Source of the DNA: Micromonospora chokoriensis
GTDB lineage: Bacteria; Actinomycetota; Actinomycetes; Mycobacteriales; Micromonosporaceae
Assembly: GCF_000718555.1 (NCBI RefSeq)
Contig: NZ_JOAN01000011.1
Coordinates: 234,470-298,469 of the forward strand
Direction of reading: 5' to 3'
Length of the DNA stretch: 64,000 bases
Numbering within the stretch: position 1 is the stretch's first letter; every line of letters begins with the position of its first letter. Shown piece after piece: positions 1 through 8,634 of this stretch. The notes under the pieces were generated by a model. It was given only the letters and a program-made list of their open reading frames with translations, did no database searches and had not been told where the DNA came from. A program made the position numbers and the translations under genes.

Positions 1-444
1 GAGGCCGAGGGCGTGCAGAGCATGCGCTCGCTGCTGGAGCAGCGCCACCGCCCGCACGTCTCGCTCACGGTGGCGCCCCGCTTCGACCCGGATCAGGTCG
101 CCGAGGCGCTACAGGGGACGGTGGTGGCCGCCCCGCTGCGGCTCGACTTCCAGCACGCGGGCCAGTTCGTCGGTCGGGTGCTCTGGCTCGGCCCGGCACC
201 CACACCGGAGTTGCTGGCGCACCACCGGCTGGTGCACGACCGGCTCGCGGCCGCCGGCATCCCCCTCGCCGAGCACTACCAACCAGGGCGCTGGGTGCCG
301 CACTGCACGCTCTCCATGCGGGTGCCGAACACGCTGATGGCCGCCGCGGTGCGCCGCTGTCTGGAGGTGTTGCCGCTGGCCGCGACCGTGGTCGGCGCGG
401 CGATCACCGACCACGCGCGCGGCATCGCCCATCCACTGCCCTGA
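1..444 (+). CDS. 2'-5' RNA ligase family protein (5' end outside window)
   Basis: The reading frame is open from the first base, so the gene starts upstream of the window; 147 C-terminal residues are visible. They carry the paired motifs of the 2H phosphoesterase superfamily: H-V-S in PHVSLTV (window codons 19-21) and H-C-T in PHCTLSM (codons 101-103). The two histidines are the expected catalytic pair. Family members join or hydrolyse 2'-5' or cyclic phosphodiester bonds in RNA or nucleotides; the true substrate in actinomycetes is not known. The visible length fits most of a roughly 170-190 residue protein. It ends with TGA and is followed by a small gene on the same strand. Confidence 0.8.
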   Translation, partial: EAEGVQSMRSLLEQRHRPHVSLTVAPRFDPDQVAEALQGTVVAAPLRLDFQHAGQFVGRVLWLGPAPTPELLAHHRLVHDRLAAAGIPLAEHYQPGRWVPHCTLSMRVPNTLMAAAVRRCLEVLPLAATVVGAAITDHARGIAHPLP

Positions 445-563
445 CCGTCGATGGCGTAATGTCCGGTTTGGCGGGCGGCAGTCGGAAACCCGAAAACAAG
501 CGGTGCGGATGCGGCCGGGCGTGGGATGGTTCGAGTGGCTTCGACGAGGAGAGGCAGGGCCCC

Positions 564-749
564 ATGCAGGCTCAGCGCAGGCCACCGCGCACGGAGCGGA
601 GCAAGACCGGGGACGACCGGACCGGCGGCGGGATGACCGGGGCGGCCACGCCACTGACGATCTGGGCGGCCGCCGTCCTGCTCGGCCGGATCAGTGCTGG
701 CGACGACGACGTCGAGGACGAACGACACATCCTGCGCGGCATCGAGTGA
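564..749 (+). CDS. small hypothetical protein, 61 residues
   Basis: The predicted product has a basic N-terminal half (QAQRRPPRTERSK), a short hydrophobic stretch (LTIWAAAVLLGRI, about residues 30-42) and an acidic tail (GDDDVEDERHILRGIE). The ATG was preferred because a GAGGAGAGG purine run lies 9-15 bases before it; the frame is also open further upstream from 459. The composition fits a real small cytoplasmic protein rather than a shadow ORF, and no gene lies on the opposite strand here. It is not recognised as a family and no function is offered. It converges on corA, 16 bp away. Confidence 0.5.
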   Translation: MQAQRRPPRTERSKTGDDRTGGGMTGAATPLTIWAAAVLLGRISAGDDDVEDERHILRGIE

Positions 750-765
750 ATCCCGGCAGCGCGGC

Positions 766-1899
766 TCAGAGCCAGCCGCGCCGCTTGAAGATCACATAGA
801 GGGTGCCGCAGACCAGCAGCATCAACAGCAGCGCGAACAGGTAGCCGAAACGCCAGTTCAGCTCCGGCATGTGGACGAAGTTCATCCCGTACACGGTGCC
901 GATGAGCGTGGGAGCGAAGAGGATCGCCGCCCAGGAGGAGACCTTCTTCAGCTCCTCGTTCTGGGCGTAGCTGGCCGCCGTGAGGCTGCGCATCTCCTCG
1001 TTCTGCTGCTGCGAGACGAGGGTGGCGTTGACGGTGAGGATGTTCTGCAACAGGTGCCGGAAACCGTCCACCCGCTCCACCACCTGGGTCAGGTGGTCGG
1101 TCACGTCACGCAGGTAACGGCGCAGTTCCTCGTCCGCGCTGGCGCTGCCGGCGCCGTCGGCCAGCGCGTCGAGCACGCTGAGCAGGGGGCGGGCGGCCCG
1201 CTGGAACTGGATGACCTCGCGGCTGAGGCCATAGATGCGCCGGCTGGCGTTCGGGTCGCCGCCGAACACCTGGGTTTCGATCTCGTCGATGTCGTTCTCC
1301 AGCCCGGCCACCACCGGCGCGTACCCGTCGACGACCTGGTCGAGGATCGCGTACAGGACCGCCTGCGGGCCCCGGGCGAGCATCTGCGCCTCGGTCTCCA
1401 TCCGCCGCCGCACGGCGGCCAGATCCGGTGCCTCGCCGTGTCGGACGGTGACCACGAAGCCCGGCCCGATGAACAGGTGCAACTCGGAGAACTCGACCTC
1501 CTCCCGCAGGTCGTCGTAGCTGGCGGCGCGCAGCACCACGAACAGGGTGTGCCCGTACCGTTCCAGCTTGGGCCGCTGGTGGGCGTTGATCGCGTCCTCG
1601 ACCGCCAGGTCGTGCAGCCGAAACTCCCGGGCCAGCGAGGTGATCTGGTCGATGTCGGGCCGGTACAGCCCGATCCAGGCCATCGCGCCGTCCTGCTCCT
1701 GGAGGCAGCGGTACGTCTCGGCGAGGCCGGACGGCGAGGCGAACCGGTGCCCCCGGATGTAGACCGCGCTGTCCACCAGGCCGCCGTGGACCACGGCGGG
1801 CGACTCCGTGGACGCGGCCGTCACGCCGACCCTCGTCTCGTACTCGTCGAGTTGGCGACCGAAGCCGTCACCCGGGCGGAAGCGACGGCCGCCGACCAT
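766..1899 (-). CDS. corA: CorA-type magnesium/cobalt transport protein
   Basis: This 377-residue protein has the CorA plan: a large soluble N-terminal domain, a long helix, and two C-terminal transmembrane segments with the signature YGMNF in the loop between them (about 15-20 residues before the last helix). It ends with a basic FKRRGWL tail. CorA forms pentameric Mg2+ channels in the plasma membrane gated by cytoplasmic Mg2+. The ATG at 1899 was chosen over the longer frame from 2052 because GGGGGAGGGG lies about 8 bases upstream of it and the extra N-terminus is low-complexity and rich in Arg/Gly/Pro. It is transcribed divergently from the APC permease, 170 bp away. Confidence 0.9.
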   Translation of the reverse strand: MVGGRRFRPGDGFGRQLDEYETRVGVTAASTESPAVVHGGLVDSAVYIRGHRFASPSGLAETYRCLQEQDGAMAWIGLYRPDIDQITSLAREFRLHDLAVEDAINAHQRPKLERYGHTLFVVLRAASYDDLREEVEFSELHLFIGPGFVVTVRHGEAPDLAAVRRRMETEAQMLARGPQAVLYAILDQVVDGYAPVVAGLENDIDEIETQVFGGDPNASRRIYGLSREVIQFQRAARPLLSVLDALADGAGSASADEELRRYLRDVTDHLTQVVERVDGFRHLLQNILTVNATLVSQQQNEEMRSLTAASYAQNEELKKVSSWAAILFAPTLIGTVYGMNFVHMPELNWRFGYLFALLLMLLVCGTLYVIFKRRGWL

Positions 1900-2068
1900 G
1901 CCCTGTCCCCTCCCCCGGTGCCGCCCGGTTCGGCGCACGCCCGCCAACCCGGGGGCGCTGCTTCCCCCCTGTCCTGGGCCCGAAACCCGCCGTGGCGTCG
2001 GCTGGGTTCCGCGCACCGGCGGACGGGAGCGGCCCGACGGGCGGATACTCACGGTGACCGTGAGCGGG

Positions 2069-4027
2069 ATGACGGGGGACGCGCCGGTGACTGTCGACAG
2101 ACGCGCCGGCCGGTTGCGGAGGTGGCTGCTCGACGCCGGCTCGGACCAGGCCGTGCAGCACCCAGGGCCGCACGGGCGCCCGCCGGAGCACCGGCACCAC
2201 CCGTGGTGGAAGGTGATGTGCCTGACCGGTGTCGACTACTTCTCCACGCTGGGTTATCAGCCGGGCATCGCGGCGTTGGCCGCCGGGGCGCTCTCGCCGG
2301 TGGCGACCCTGGTGCTGGTCCTGGTGACCCTGCTGGGCGCGCTGCCGGTCTACCGGCGGGTGGCGGTGGAGAGCCCGCACGGTGAGGGCTCGATCGCGAT
2401 GCTGGTACGCCTGCTGAGCTACTGGCCGGGCAAGTTGTTGGTGCTGGTGCTGCTCGGTTTCGCGGCCACCGACTTCATCATCACCATCACCCTCTCCGCC
2501 GCCGACGCGACGGCGCACATCGACGAGAACCCGTTCTTGCCGAGCGGGTTCAAGGGTCACGAGGTGCTGGTCACGCTGTTGCTCGTGTCGCTGCTGGGCG
2601 CGGTCTTCCTCAAGGGATTCACCGAGGCCATCGGGATCGCCGTCGTCCTGGTCGCGGTCTACCTGACCTTGAACGCGGTGGTGGTGGCCGACTCGCTGTG
2701 GCGGGTGGTGACGCACCCGAGCGCGGTCGGAGACTGGACCACCGCGCTGACCACCGGGCACGGCGATCCCTGGCTGGTGGTCGGGCTGTCGCTGCTGGTC
2801 TTTCCGAAGCTGGCGTTGGGCCTGTCCGGCTTCGAGACCGGGGTCGCGGTCATGCCGAGCGTACGGGGTGACCCGCAGGACTCGGAGGCACGACCGCTGG
2901 GCCGGATCCGTGGCGCGCGCCGGCTGCTCACCACCGCCGCAGTGATCATGAGCGTCTTTCTGATCACCAGCAGCGTGACGACCACCGTGCTGACCCCGCC
3001 GGAGGCATTCAAACCGGGCGGGCCGGCGAACGGGCGGGCGCTGTCCTACCTGGCGCACGCGCACCTCGGAGAGGTGTTCGGCACCATCTACGACCTGTCC
3101 ACCATCGCGATCCTCTGGTTCGCGGGGGCGTCGGCGATGGCCGGTCTGCTCAACCTGGTGCCGCGCTACCTGCCCCGCTACGGCATGGCACCGACCTGGG
3201 CTCGGGCCGTCCGACCACTGGTGCTGGTCTTCACCGCCGTGGCGTTCCTGATCACGATCGTCTTCAAGGCCAGCGTGGACGCGCAGGGCGGCGCGTACGC
3301 CACAGGTGTCCTGGTGTTGATCACCTCGGCCGCGACGGCGGTGACGCTCGCGGCGGCGCGGCGTCGTCAGCGTGGCCGCACCATCGCGTTCGGAGTCATC
3401 GCGGTGGTCTTCGTCTACACGACGCTGGCGAACGTGGTGGAACGCCCGGACGGCGTCAAGATCGCCGCTTGTTTCATCGGCGGCATCATCGTCGTCTCGC
3501 TGCTCTCCCGGCTGTCCCGGGCCTTCGAGCTGCGGGTCGACCACGTCGAGTTGGACCCGGTCGCGACCCGCATGATCGACGAGCGCGCGGGGCGGCGGAT
3601 CCGCCTCATCGCGCACGAGCCCGACCGGTGCGACGTGGCGGAGTACCGCGCCAAGCTGGCGCAGACCATGGCGGACAACGACTTCCCCGACGACAGCGAC
3701 GTCATCTTCGTCGAGGTCCAGGTCACCGACCCGTCCGACTTCGAGACCGAGCTGCTGGTCCGTGGCGGTGTCGCGGGCGACCGCTTCTCGGTGCTCAGCC
3801 TGGCCAGCTCGTCGGTGCCCAATGCGCTCGCCGCCCTGCTGCTGGAGATTCGCGACCGCAGCGGCCGACGCCCGCACATCTACTTCGAGTGGGCCGAGGG
3901 CGGCCCGGGCCGCAACCTGCTGCGCTACCTGGCGTTCGGGCAGGGCGCGATCGCCACGGTCACCCGGGAGATCCTGCGTCGCCAGGAGCCCGACCAGCGA
4001 CGCCGGCCGCACGTGCACGCCGGCTGA
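2069..4027 (+). CDS. APC-superfamily permease (amino acid transporter type)
   Basis: This 652-residue membrane protein has a cytoplasmic N-terminus rich in His and Pro, then about 12 hydrophobic segments starting at [17 protein letters not shown], a typical first helix of APC-family permeases with a broken helix. A C-terminal soluble domain of about 180 residues follows (from roughly residue 475, [15 protein letters not shown]). The large C-terminal domain is typical of a long actinobacterial APC subfamily. The substrate cannot be read from sequence. The ATG at 2069 follows TGAGCGGG; a GTG at 2054 is an alternative. It is followed after about 85 bp by the SAM-IV riboswitch of the next operon. 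Confidence 0.8.
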   Translation: MTGDAPVTVDRRAGRLRRWLLDAGSDQAVQHPGPHGRPPEHRHHPWWKVMCLTGVDYFSTLGYQPGIAALAAGALSPVATLVLVLVTLLGALPVYRRVAVESPHGEGSIAMLVRLLSYWPGKLLVLVLLGFAATDFIITITLSAADATAHIDENPFLPSGFKGHEVLVTLLLVSLLGAVFLKGFTEAIGIAVVLVAVYLTLNAVVVADSLWRVVTHPSAVGDWTTALTTGHGDPWLVVGLSLLVFPKLALGLSGFETGVAVMPSVRGDPQDSEARPLGRIRGARRLLTTAAVIMSVFLITSSVTTTVLTPPEAFKPGGPANGRALSYLAHAHLGEVFGTIYDLSTIAILWFAGASAMAGLLNLVPRYLPRYGMAPTWARAVRPLVLVFTAVAFLITIVFKASVDAQGGAYATGVLVLITSAATAVTLAAARRRQRGRTIAFGVIAVVFVYTTLANVVERPDGVKIAACFIGGIIVVSLLSRLSRAFELRVDHVELDPVATRMIDERAGRRIRLIAHEPDRCDVAEYRAKLAQTMADNDFPDDSDVIFVEVQVTDPSDFETELLVRGGVAGDRFSVLSLASSSVPNALAALLLEIRDRSGRRPHIYFEWAEGGPGRNLLRYLAFGQGAIATVTREILRRQEPDQRRRPHVHAG

Positions 4028-4112
4028 CCTGCGGCCGGCGCCCGGTCGGGCACGGTGAGCGTGGTCATAACGACTGGACGACCTACCCGTCGCTGCTGCT
4101 AGCCTCGGCGCA

Positions 4113-4228
4113 GGTCATGAGTGCCAGCGCGAAGCCCCGGCTCGCTGGCCGGCAACCCTCCTCCGCGGTGGGGTGCCCCGGGTGAAGACCAGGCACCGGC
4201 ACGACGTCGGCGCAAGCGTGGCCTGGCA
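4113..4228 (+). promoter_or_regulatory. SAM-IV riboswitch
   Basis: The segment starts GGTCATGAGTGCCAGCG, continues with AAGCCCCGGCT and GCTGGCCGGCAACCCTCC, has GCGGTGGGGTGCCCCGGGTGA (split here into known core blocks) and returns to AGACC, which pairs with the opening GGTC to close P1. It is followed by a CCGGC..GTCGG hairpin and GCGCAAGCGTGG. These blocks match from memory the actinobacterial SAM-IV aptamer described in Streptomyces and Mycobacterium. The expected ligand is S-adenosylmethionine, repressing the downstream gene. A TANNNT box (TAGCCT, 4100-4105) sits 7 bases before the aptamer, a plausible start point for its transcript. The regulated unit is the leader peptide and the ABC importer at 4500-6925. 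Confidence 0.88.
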
Positions 4229-4256
4229 CCCAGGTCAGCACAGACCCGGGAGAACC

Positions 4257-4394
4257 ATGCGCATCCTCAGCACCCTCGCACCGATCGACGACGCGGACGT
4301 CCGCGCCGGTTGGCCCTCGCCGGCACTGACCCGGCGACGGCACGTGGACATGATGCGTTTGTGCAGCGCCGCCTGTCGCGGCACCACGCACTAA
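4257..4394 (+). CDS. putative cysteine-responsive leader peptide, 45 residues
   Basis: A short ORF begins with ATG behind CCGGGAGAACC, right after the SAM-IV aptamer. Its C-terminal half is TRRRHVDMMRLCSAACR followed by GTTH. The (S/T)RRxHVDLxRxxSAxC pattern is the hallmark of actinobacterial leader peptides found in front of sulfur-metabolism genes, which are thought to sense cysteine through ribosome pausing or stalling. The two cysteines close to the end are where a pause would matter. It ends 105 bp before the binding-protein gene. Function is inferred from the motif and position; no alternative hairpins were proved. Confidence 0.75.
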   Translation: MRILSTLAPIDDADVRAGWPSPALTRRRHVDMMRLCSAACRGTTH

Positions 4395-4499
4395 GCGCAG
4401 CGCTTCTCCCGAACCCTCTCCCTCACCGGTACGCCCATCGGGCGCACCGTCGGCGACGCACACCCGTGCGCGCCGGGACACCACCCTTCGGAGACACCC

Positions 4500-5366
4500 G
4501 TGCGACTTCTTCCTGCCCTGACCCGTGCCGCCGCCCTCGGCGCGGCCACCATCCTGGCCGCCACCGCGCTCACCGCGTGCGGCGACGACAGCTCGTCCGA
4601 CGCCACCACCAACCCGTACGGCCTGGCCCAGCCGGGCGTGCTGCGGGCCGGCACGCTCACCGACGCCCCGCCGAACGTCTACCTCGAGGACGGCAAGTTC
4701 ACCGGCTTCGACAACGACCTGCTGACCGCCGTGGCCGGCAAGCTCGGCCTGAAGGTGGAGTTCGTCGGCACCGACTTCTCCGCGCTGCTCTCCCAGGTCA
4801 ACAACCACAAGTTCGACGTCGGCAGCTCCTCGATCACGATCACCGAGGCGCGGAAGAAGACCGTCGACTTCGGCAACGGCTACGACTTCGGCTACTTCGG
4901 CCTGGACGTCCCGGCCGGCTCGCCGATCACCAGCTTCGACCAGCTCACCGGCAAGCGGGTCGTGGTGGTGCAGGGCACCGTCCAGGACGACTACGCCACC
5001 GGCAAGCAGCTCAACCCGGTGCGGGTGCCGGACTACAACGGCGCGATCAACCAGCTGAAGGCGGGCACCGCCGACGCGTGGATCGCTCCGGCGGAGATCG
5101 GCGAGAAGTCGGCCGCCGACAGCAAGGGCAAGATCACCGTGGCGGCCAAGCAGCTCAGCCCGGCACCGACCGCGTACGCGGTGGCCAAGGGCAGCGACGA
5201 GCTGCGCAAGGCGCTGAACCGGGGCCTCGACGAGGTCATCGCCGATGGCACCTGGAGCCGGTTGCAGGCGCAGTACTACCCGGGTCGGCCGATCCCGGCG
5301 GACTTCAAGCCGGGCAGCGCAACGGCTTCGGCCACGCCGTCGGCGTCCGCGTCGGCCGCGTCCTGA
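4500..5366 (+). CDS. ABC transporter substrate-binding lipoprotein, amino-acid type (SBP family 3)
   Basis: This 288-residue lipoprotein has a short Arg start, a hydrophobic stretch and the lipobox LTAC at about residues 22-25. The body is a family-3 (polar amino acid) solute-binding fold: GVLRAGTLTDAPPN, FTGFDNDLLTAVAGKLGLK, VGSSSITITEARKKTVDF. A low-complexity Ala/Ser/Thr/Pro tail closes the protein. The GTG start is set by GGAG 7 bases upstream and by the signal peptide. The permease and ATPase follow, and the gene lies behind a SAM-IV riboswitch and a cysteine-type leader peptide, so cystine, methionine or a related sulfur compound is the likely ligand. The ligand is inferred from regulation, not from binding-pocket residues. 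Confidence 0.88.
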   Translation: MRLLPALTRAAALGAATILAATALTACGDDSSSDATTNPYGLAQPGVLRAGTLTDAPPNVYLEDGKFTGFDNDLLTAVAGKLGLKVEFVGTDFSALLSQVNNHKFDVGSSSITITEARKKTVDFGNGYDFGYFGLDVPAGSPITSFDQLTGKRVVVVQGTVQDDYATGKQLNPVRVPDYNGAINQLKAGTADAWIAPAEIGEKSAADSKGKITVAAKQLSPAPTAYAVAKGSDELRKALNRGLDEVIADGTWSRLQAQYYPGRPIPADFKPGSATASATPSASASAAS

Positions 5367-5405
5367 CCTGGTGACGAGCGAGCGGGGCGGTAGGAGAGGC
5401 GACCG

Positions 5406-6185
5406 ATGGATCCGTTGAGCACTCTGTGGGAGACGTTCTTCGACGTCGACGCGATGCGCGAGGCGCTGCCCGAGATGTTGACCGTCGGGCTGCCCAACAC
5501 GCTGATCCTCGCGGTCTCCGCCGCCCTGCTCGGCTCGGTGCTGGGTCTGCTGCTGGCCGTCGCCGGGATCTCCCGCAGCCGCTGGTTGCGCTGGCCCGCG
5601 CGGGTCTACACCGACGTGTTCCGGGGGCTGCCGGCCGCGGCGACGATCCTGCTCATCGGCGTCGGGCTGGCTCCGCTGGGCATGCAGGTGTGGGGGCCGG
5701 ATCCCTACCCGTTGGGCATCCTGGCGCTGTCGCTCATCGCTGCCGCGTACATCGGGGAGATCTTCCGCTCGGGCATCCAGTCGGTGGAGGCCGCCCAGTT
5801 GGAGGGTGCCCGGGCGCTCGGCTTCTCCTGGACCGAGGCGATGCGGCTGGTGATCATCCCGCAGGGCATCCGGCGGGTGCTGCCCGCCTGGGTGAACCAG
5901 CTCATCGCGCTGATCAAGGATTCCAGCCTGGTCTACTTCCTCGGCCTGGTGGCCAGCCAGCGGGAGCTGTTCCGGATCGGGCAGGACTACGCGGCCACCA
6001 CCGGCAACGAGTCGGCGCTGCTGCTGGCGGGGCTGTTCTACCTGGCCCTGACCGTCCCGCTGACGCATTTCGTCAACTGGATCGACGGGCGGCTGCGCAA
6101 CGGTCGGCCGGCCACCGCGTCGGCGGACGAGGACGACGACACCGCGACGGCGCCGTACGCCGCGACGAAAGGAGACCGGCGATGA
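5406..6185 (+). CDS. ABC transporter permease, amino-acid (HisM/GlnP) type
   Basis: A 259-residue inner membrane permease with about five hydrophobic segments. It has the cytoplasmic EAA loop typical of the family (about residues 120-145: [20 protein letters not shown] followed by [12 protein letters not shown]), where it contacts the ATPase. The ATG follows TAGGAGAGG at good distance. It starts 39 bp after the binding protein and its stop overlaps the ATPase start as ATGA, so the three genes form one coupled operon. Its job is to form the membrane path of the probable sulfur-amino-acid importer. Confidence 0.9.
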   Translation: MDPLSTLWETFFDVDAMREALPEMLTVGLPNTLILAVSAALLGSVLGLLLAVAGISRSRWLRWPARVYTDVFRGLPAAATILLIGVGLAPLGMQVWGPDPYPLGILALSLIAAAYIGEIFRSGIQSVEAAQLEGARALGFSWTEAMRLVIIPQGIRRVLPAWVNQLIALIKDSSLVYFLGLVASQRELFRIGQDYAATTGNESALLLAGLFYLALTVPLTHFVNWIDGRLRNGRPATASADEDDDTATAPYAATKGDRR

Positions 6186-6925
6186 CCACTGACACGACAA
6201 CCTCGGTCAGCCTCGACGTACGCGACGTGCACCTCGCCTTCGGGCCCAACCGGGTGCTGCGCGGCGTCGACCTCACGGTGCCCCGTGGCGCGACGGCCTG
6301 CGTCATCGGCCCATCCGGGTCGGGCAAGTCCACCCTGCTGCGCACCATCAACCGGCTGATCGAGCCGGACCGTGGCGACGTGCTGCTGGACGGGCGCAGT
6401 GTGCTCGGCGACGACCCGGACGCGTTGCGCCAGCGGGTGGGCATGGTGTTCCAGCAGTTCAACCTCTTCCCGCACATGAGCGTGCTGCGCAACGTCACTC
6501 TCGCGCTGCGCCGGCTGCGCAAGCTCGGTGAGGACGAGGCGGAGATGGTGGCCCGCGCCCAGTTGGAGCTGGTGGGGCTGGCCGGCAAGGCGAATTCCCG
6601 GCCGGCGCAGCTCTCCGGTGGTCAGCAGCAGCGGGTGGCGATCGCCCGGGCGTTGGCGCTGCGGCCCGAGGTGATGCTCTTCGACGAGGCGACCTCGGCG
6701 CTCGACCCGGAGCTGGTCAAGGGTGTCCTCGGGGTGATGGCCGACCTGTCCGCCGCGGGCATGACCATGGTGGTGGTGACTCACGAGATGGGCTTCGCCC
6801 GACAGGTCGCCGACACCGTCGCGTTCATGGACCGGGGCGTGGTGCTGGAGGCCGGGCCGCCCGAGGCGATCTTCGAGCGGGCCGAGCATCCGCGGCTGCG
6901 CCGCTTCCTCGACCAGGTGCTCTGA
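6182..6925 (+). CDS. ABC transporter ATP-binding protein, amino-acid type
   Basis: A 247-residue nucleotide-binding subunit with all expected motifs: Walker [11 protein letters not shown]-loop [10 protein letters not shown], signature LSGGQQQR, Walker [14 protein letters not shown] and the switch histidine in [20 protein letters not shown] is characteristic of the GlnQ/HisP group of amino-acid importers. The start ATG overlaps the permease stop (ATGA) and has GGAGACCGG upstream. It is the last gene of the riboswitch-controlled operon and converges on the antiporter gene 20 bp away. Confidence 0.93.
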   Translation: MTTDTTTSVSLDVRDVHLAFGPNRVLRGVDLTVPRGATACVIGPSGSGKSTLLRTINRLIEPDRGDVLLDGRSVLGDDPDALRQRVGMVFQQFNLFPHMSVLRNVTLALRRLRKLGEDEAEMVARAQLELVGLAGKANSRPAQLSGGQQQRVAIARALALRPEVMLFDEATSALDPELVKGVLGVMADLSAAGMTMVVVTHEMGFARQVADTVAFMDRGVVLEAGPPEAIFERAEHPRLRRFLDQVL

Positions 6926-6945
6926 GCCGCGCAGGCCGGCGGCGT

Positions 6946-8520
6946 TCAATCGTTGGGCTCGCGTCCCAGCAGCCGGATCTCCTCGTTGTCCAGCGCCGAT
7001 TGCAGCTCCTGGAGCACCAGGTCGTCGATCTCCCGGTTGTCCCGCAGTCGGGTGACCTCCCGCCGCTTGTGGGCGAGAACCCCGAGGCGTAGTCGGCGTT
7101 CCAGCCGGCGCTCCTCGGCGGTGCTCCCGCCAATCTCCTTGAAGTCCTCCAGGTGCCGTTGGTACTCGGCTCGCAGCCGACGTACTGAGTCCGCCTGCGC
7201 GCCGACCTCGGCGGCGACCTGGGGTAGGGCGGCCAGGCCGACCTCGGTGGCCCGCCGCCGGGCGTTGCGGGCCTCGTCGACGCGTTCCGGGTCGCCGACC
7301 AGCCCGGCCCAGTGCACCACCAGCGGCAGGGTGGTGCCCTGGACCAACATGATCAGCACGATCACCAGCGCGGTGACGAAGATGATCAGGTCGCGTTCGA
7401 CCACCGGTTGGCCAGCGACCGTCACCGTCGGAACGGCCAGCGCGGCGGCGAGCGACACGGCGCCCCGGAAACCGGACCAGCCCGCGACGGTCCCCACCCG
7501 CCAGCCGGAGGGACCACGGCCGTCGTCCACCATCCGGCGACGCCGCAGGCGCGCCGACTGCGCGGTCAGGTAGATGAAGAGCAGTCGGGTGGCCACGACG
7601 ACCAGGGTGACCACCAGCACGATCACCAGAGCCCGTTGGGGCGAGGTGCTGGTGATGCCGCGCACCGCCTGGGGAATCTGCGTGCCGAGCAGCACGAACA
7701 GCCCACCGTTGATCAGGAACGTGGACAGGTCCCAGAACGCCAACGCCAGCACCCGGGACCGGGCGCGGATCACCCGTGGGCCGGCGTAGGACAACACCAG
7801 ACCGGCGACCACCACGGCCAGCACACCGCTGGCGTGCACCGAGTCGGCGAGCAGGAAGGCGCCGAACGGGGTCAGCACGCTCAGCGCGCCCTCGCGCAGC
7901 GGGTCGTCGAGCCGCTTGCGGATCAGCACCACGGCGACCCCCACCAGCAGACCAGCGAGCACACCACCGACGCTGGCGCCGACGAACTCCTCACCGATGC
8001 CGAGCACGCCCGGCTTGGCGCTCTGGCTGAGCAGGCCCACGGCCACCGCGAAGACCACAAGCGCGGTGCCGTCGTTGATCAAACTCTCCGCGTGCAGGGT
8101 GGTGAGGAGCTTGCGGGGCAGCCGCTTGGCCAGCCCGGTTACCGCCGCGGCATCGGTCGGCGCGAGGACCGCGCCGAGCACCCAGGCGGCGGCGGGGTTC
8201 ACCCCGAGTGCCTGCGCGGCGAACGACACCGTGACCATGGTGAGCACCACCAGCACCACGGCGAGCAGCCCGATCACCGGCAGGTTGGCCCGGATCTCGC
8301 GCAGGCTGATGGTGAGGCTCTCCCGGTACAGGATCGCCGGCAGGAAGATCAGCAGGACCAGGTCCGGTTCCAGGCTGACCTCGGACAGCGGCGGCGTGAG
8401 CCCGAGCAGCACGCCCAGCCCGATGAGCAGGACCGGCGGGGCGACCCGGTATCGACCGCCGAGAGTGGTGCCGACGAGGACGGTGAGGCCGAGCGCCACG
8501 ATCAGGACGAGCGCCTCCAC
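6946..8520 (-). CDS. Na+/H+ antiporter, NhaP/CPA1 type
   Basis: A 524-residue membrane protein. The N-terminal ~400 residues hold about 12 hydrophobic segments, including LAPTDAAAVTGLAKRLPRK and SLINDGTALVVFA; the ND dyad in the latter is the ion-binding signature of CPA1 exchangers. A charged, coiled C-terminal domain of about 115 residues follows. I chose the GTG at 8520 because GAGGGGAGG lies 6 bases upstream; the ATGs at 8541 and 8571 lack such a site. It would exchange Na+ (or K+) for protons across the plasma membrane for pH and salt balance. Confidence 0.87.
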   Translation of the reverse strand: MEALVLIVALGLTVLVGTTLGGRYRVAPPVLLIGLGVLLGLTPPLSEVSLEPDLVLLIFLPAILYRESLTISLREIRANLPVIGLLAVVLVVLTMVTVSFAAQALGVNPAAAWVLGAVLAPTDAAAVTGLAKRLPRKLLTTLHAESLINDGTALVVFAVAVGLLSQSAKPGVLGIGEEFVGASVGGVLAGLLVGVAVVLIRKRLDDPLREGALSVLTPFGAFLLADSVHASGVLAVVVAGLVLSYAGPRVIRARSRVLALAFWDLSTFLINGGLFVLLGTQIPQAVRGITSTSPQRALVIVLVVTLVVVATRLLFIYLTAQSARLRRRRMVDDGRGPSGWRVGTVAGWSGFRGAVSLAAALAVPTVTVAGQPVVERDLIIFVTALVIVLIMLVQGTTLPLVVHWAGLVGDPERVDEARNARRRATEVGLAALPQVAAEVGAQADSVRRLRAEYQRHLEDFKEIGGSTAEERRLERRLRLGVLAHKRREVTRLRDNREIDDLVLQELQSALDNEEIRLLGREPND

Positions 8521-8634
8521 GCGTACCTCCCCTCGGGCCATGGCCGACGGTGGACGCGCCGGTGGTTCCATCTGACCGCACCCGCCGGCTGGTTCCGGCC
8601 CAAACCGGCAAGTCGCGGTGACGGCGGAGGACGC

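Noticed and set aside
1868..4018. 716-codon frame on the minus strand opposite the APC permease
   Set aside because: Composition is Arg/His/Gln-rich without hydrophobic core; it is the usual antisense shadow of a GC-rich gene, while the plus-strand frame has clear membrane helices.
4083..6200. 705-codon minus-strand frame over the ABC importer operon
   Set aside because: Antisense shadow; the plus-strand genes show lipobox, EAA loop and all ATPase motifs.
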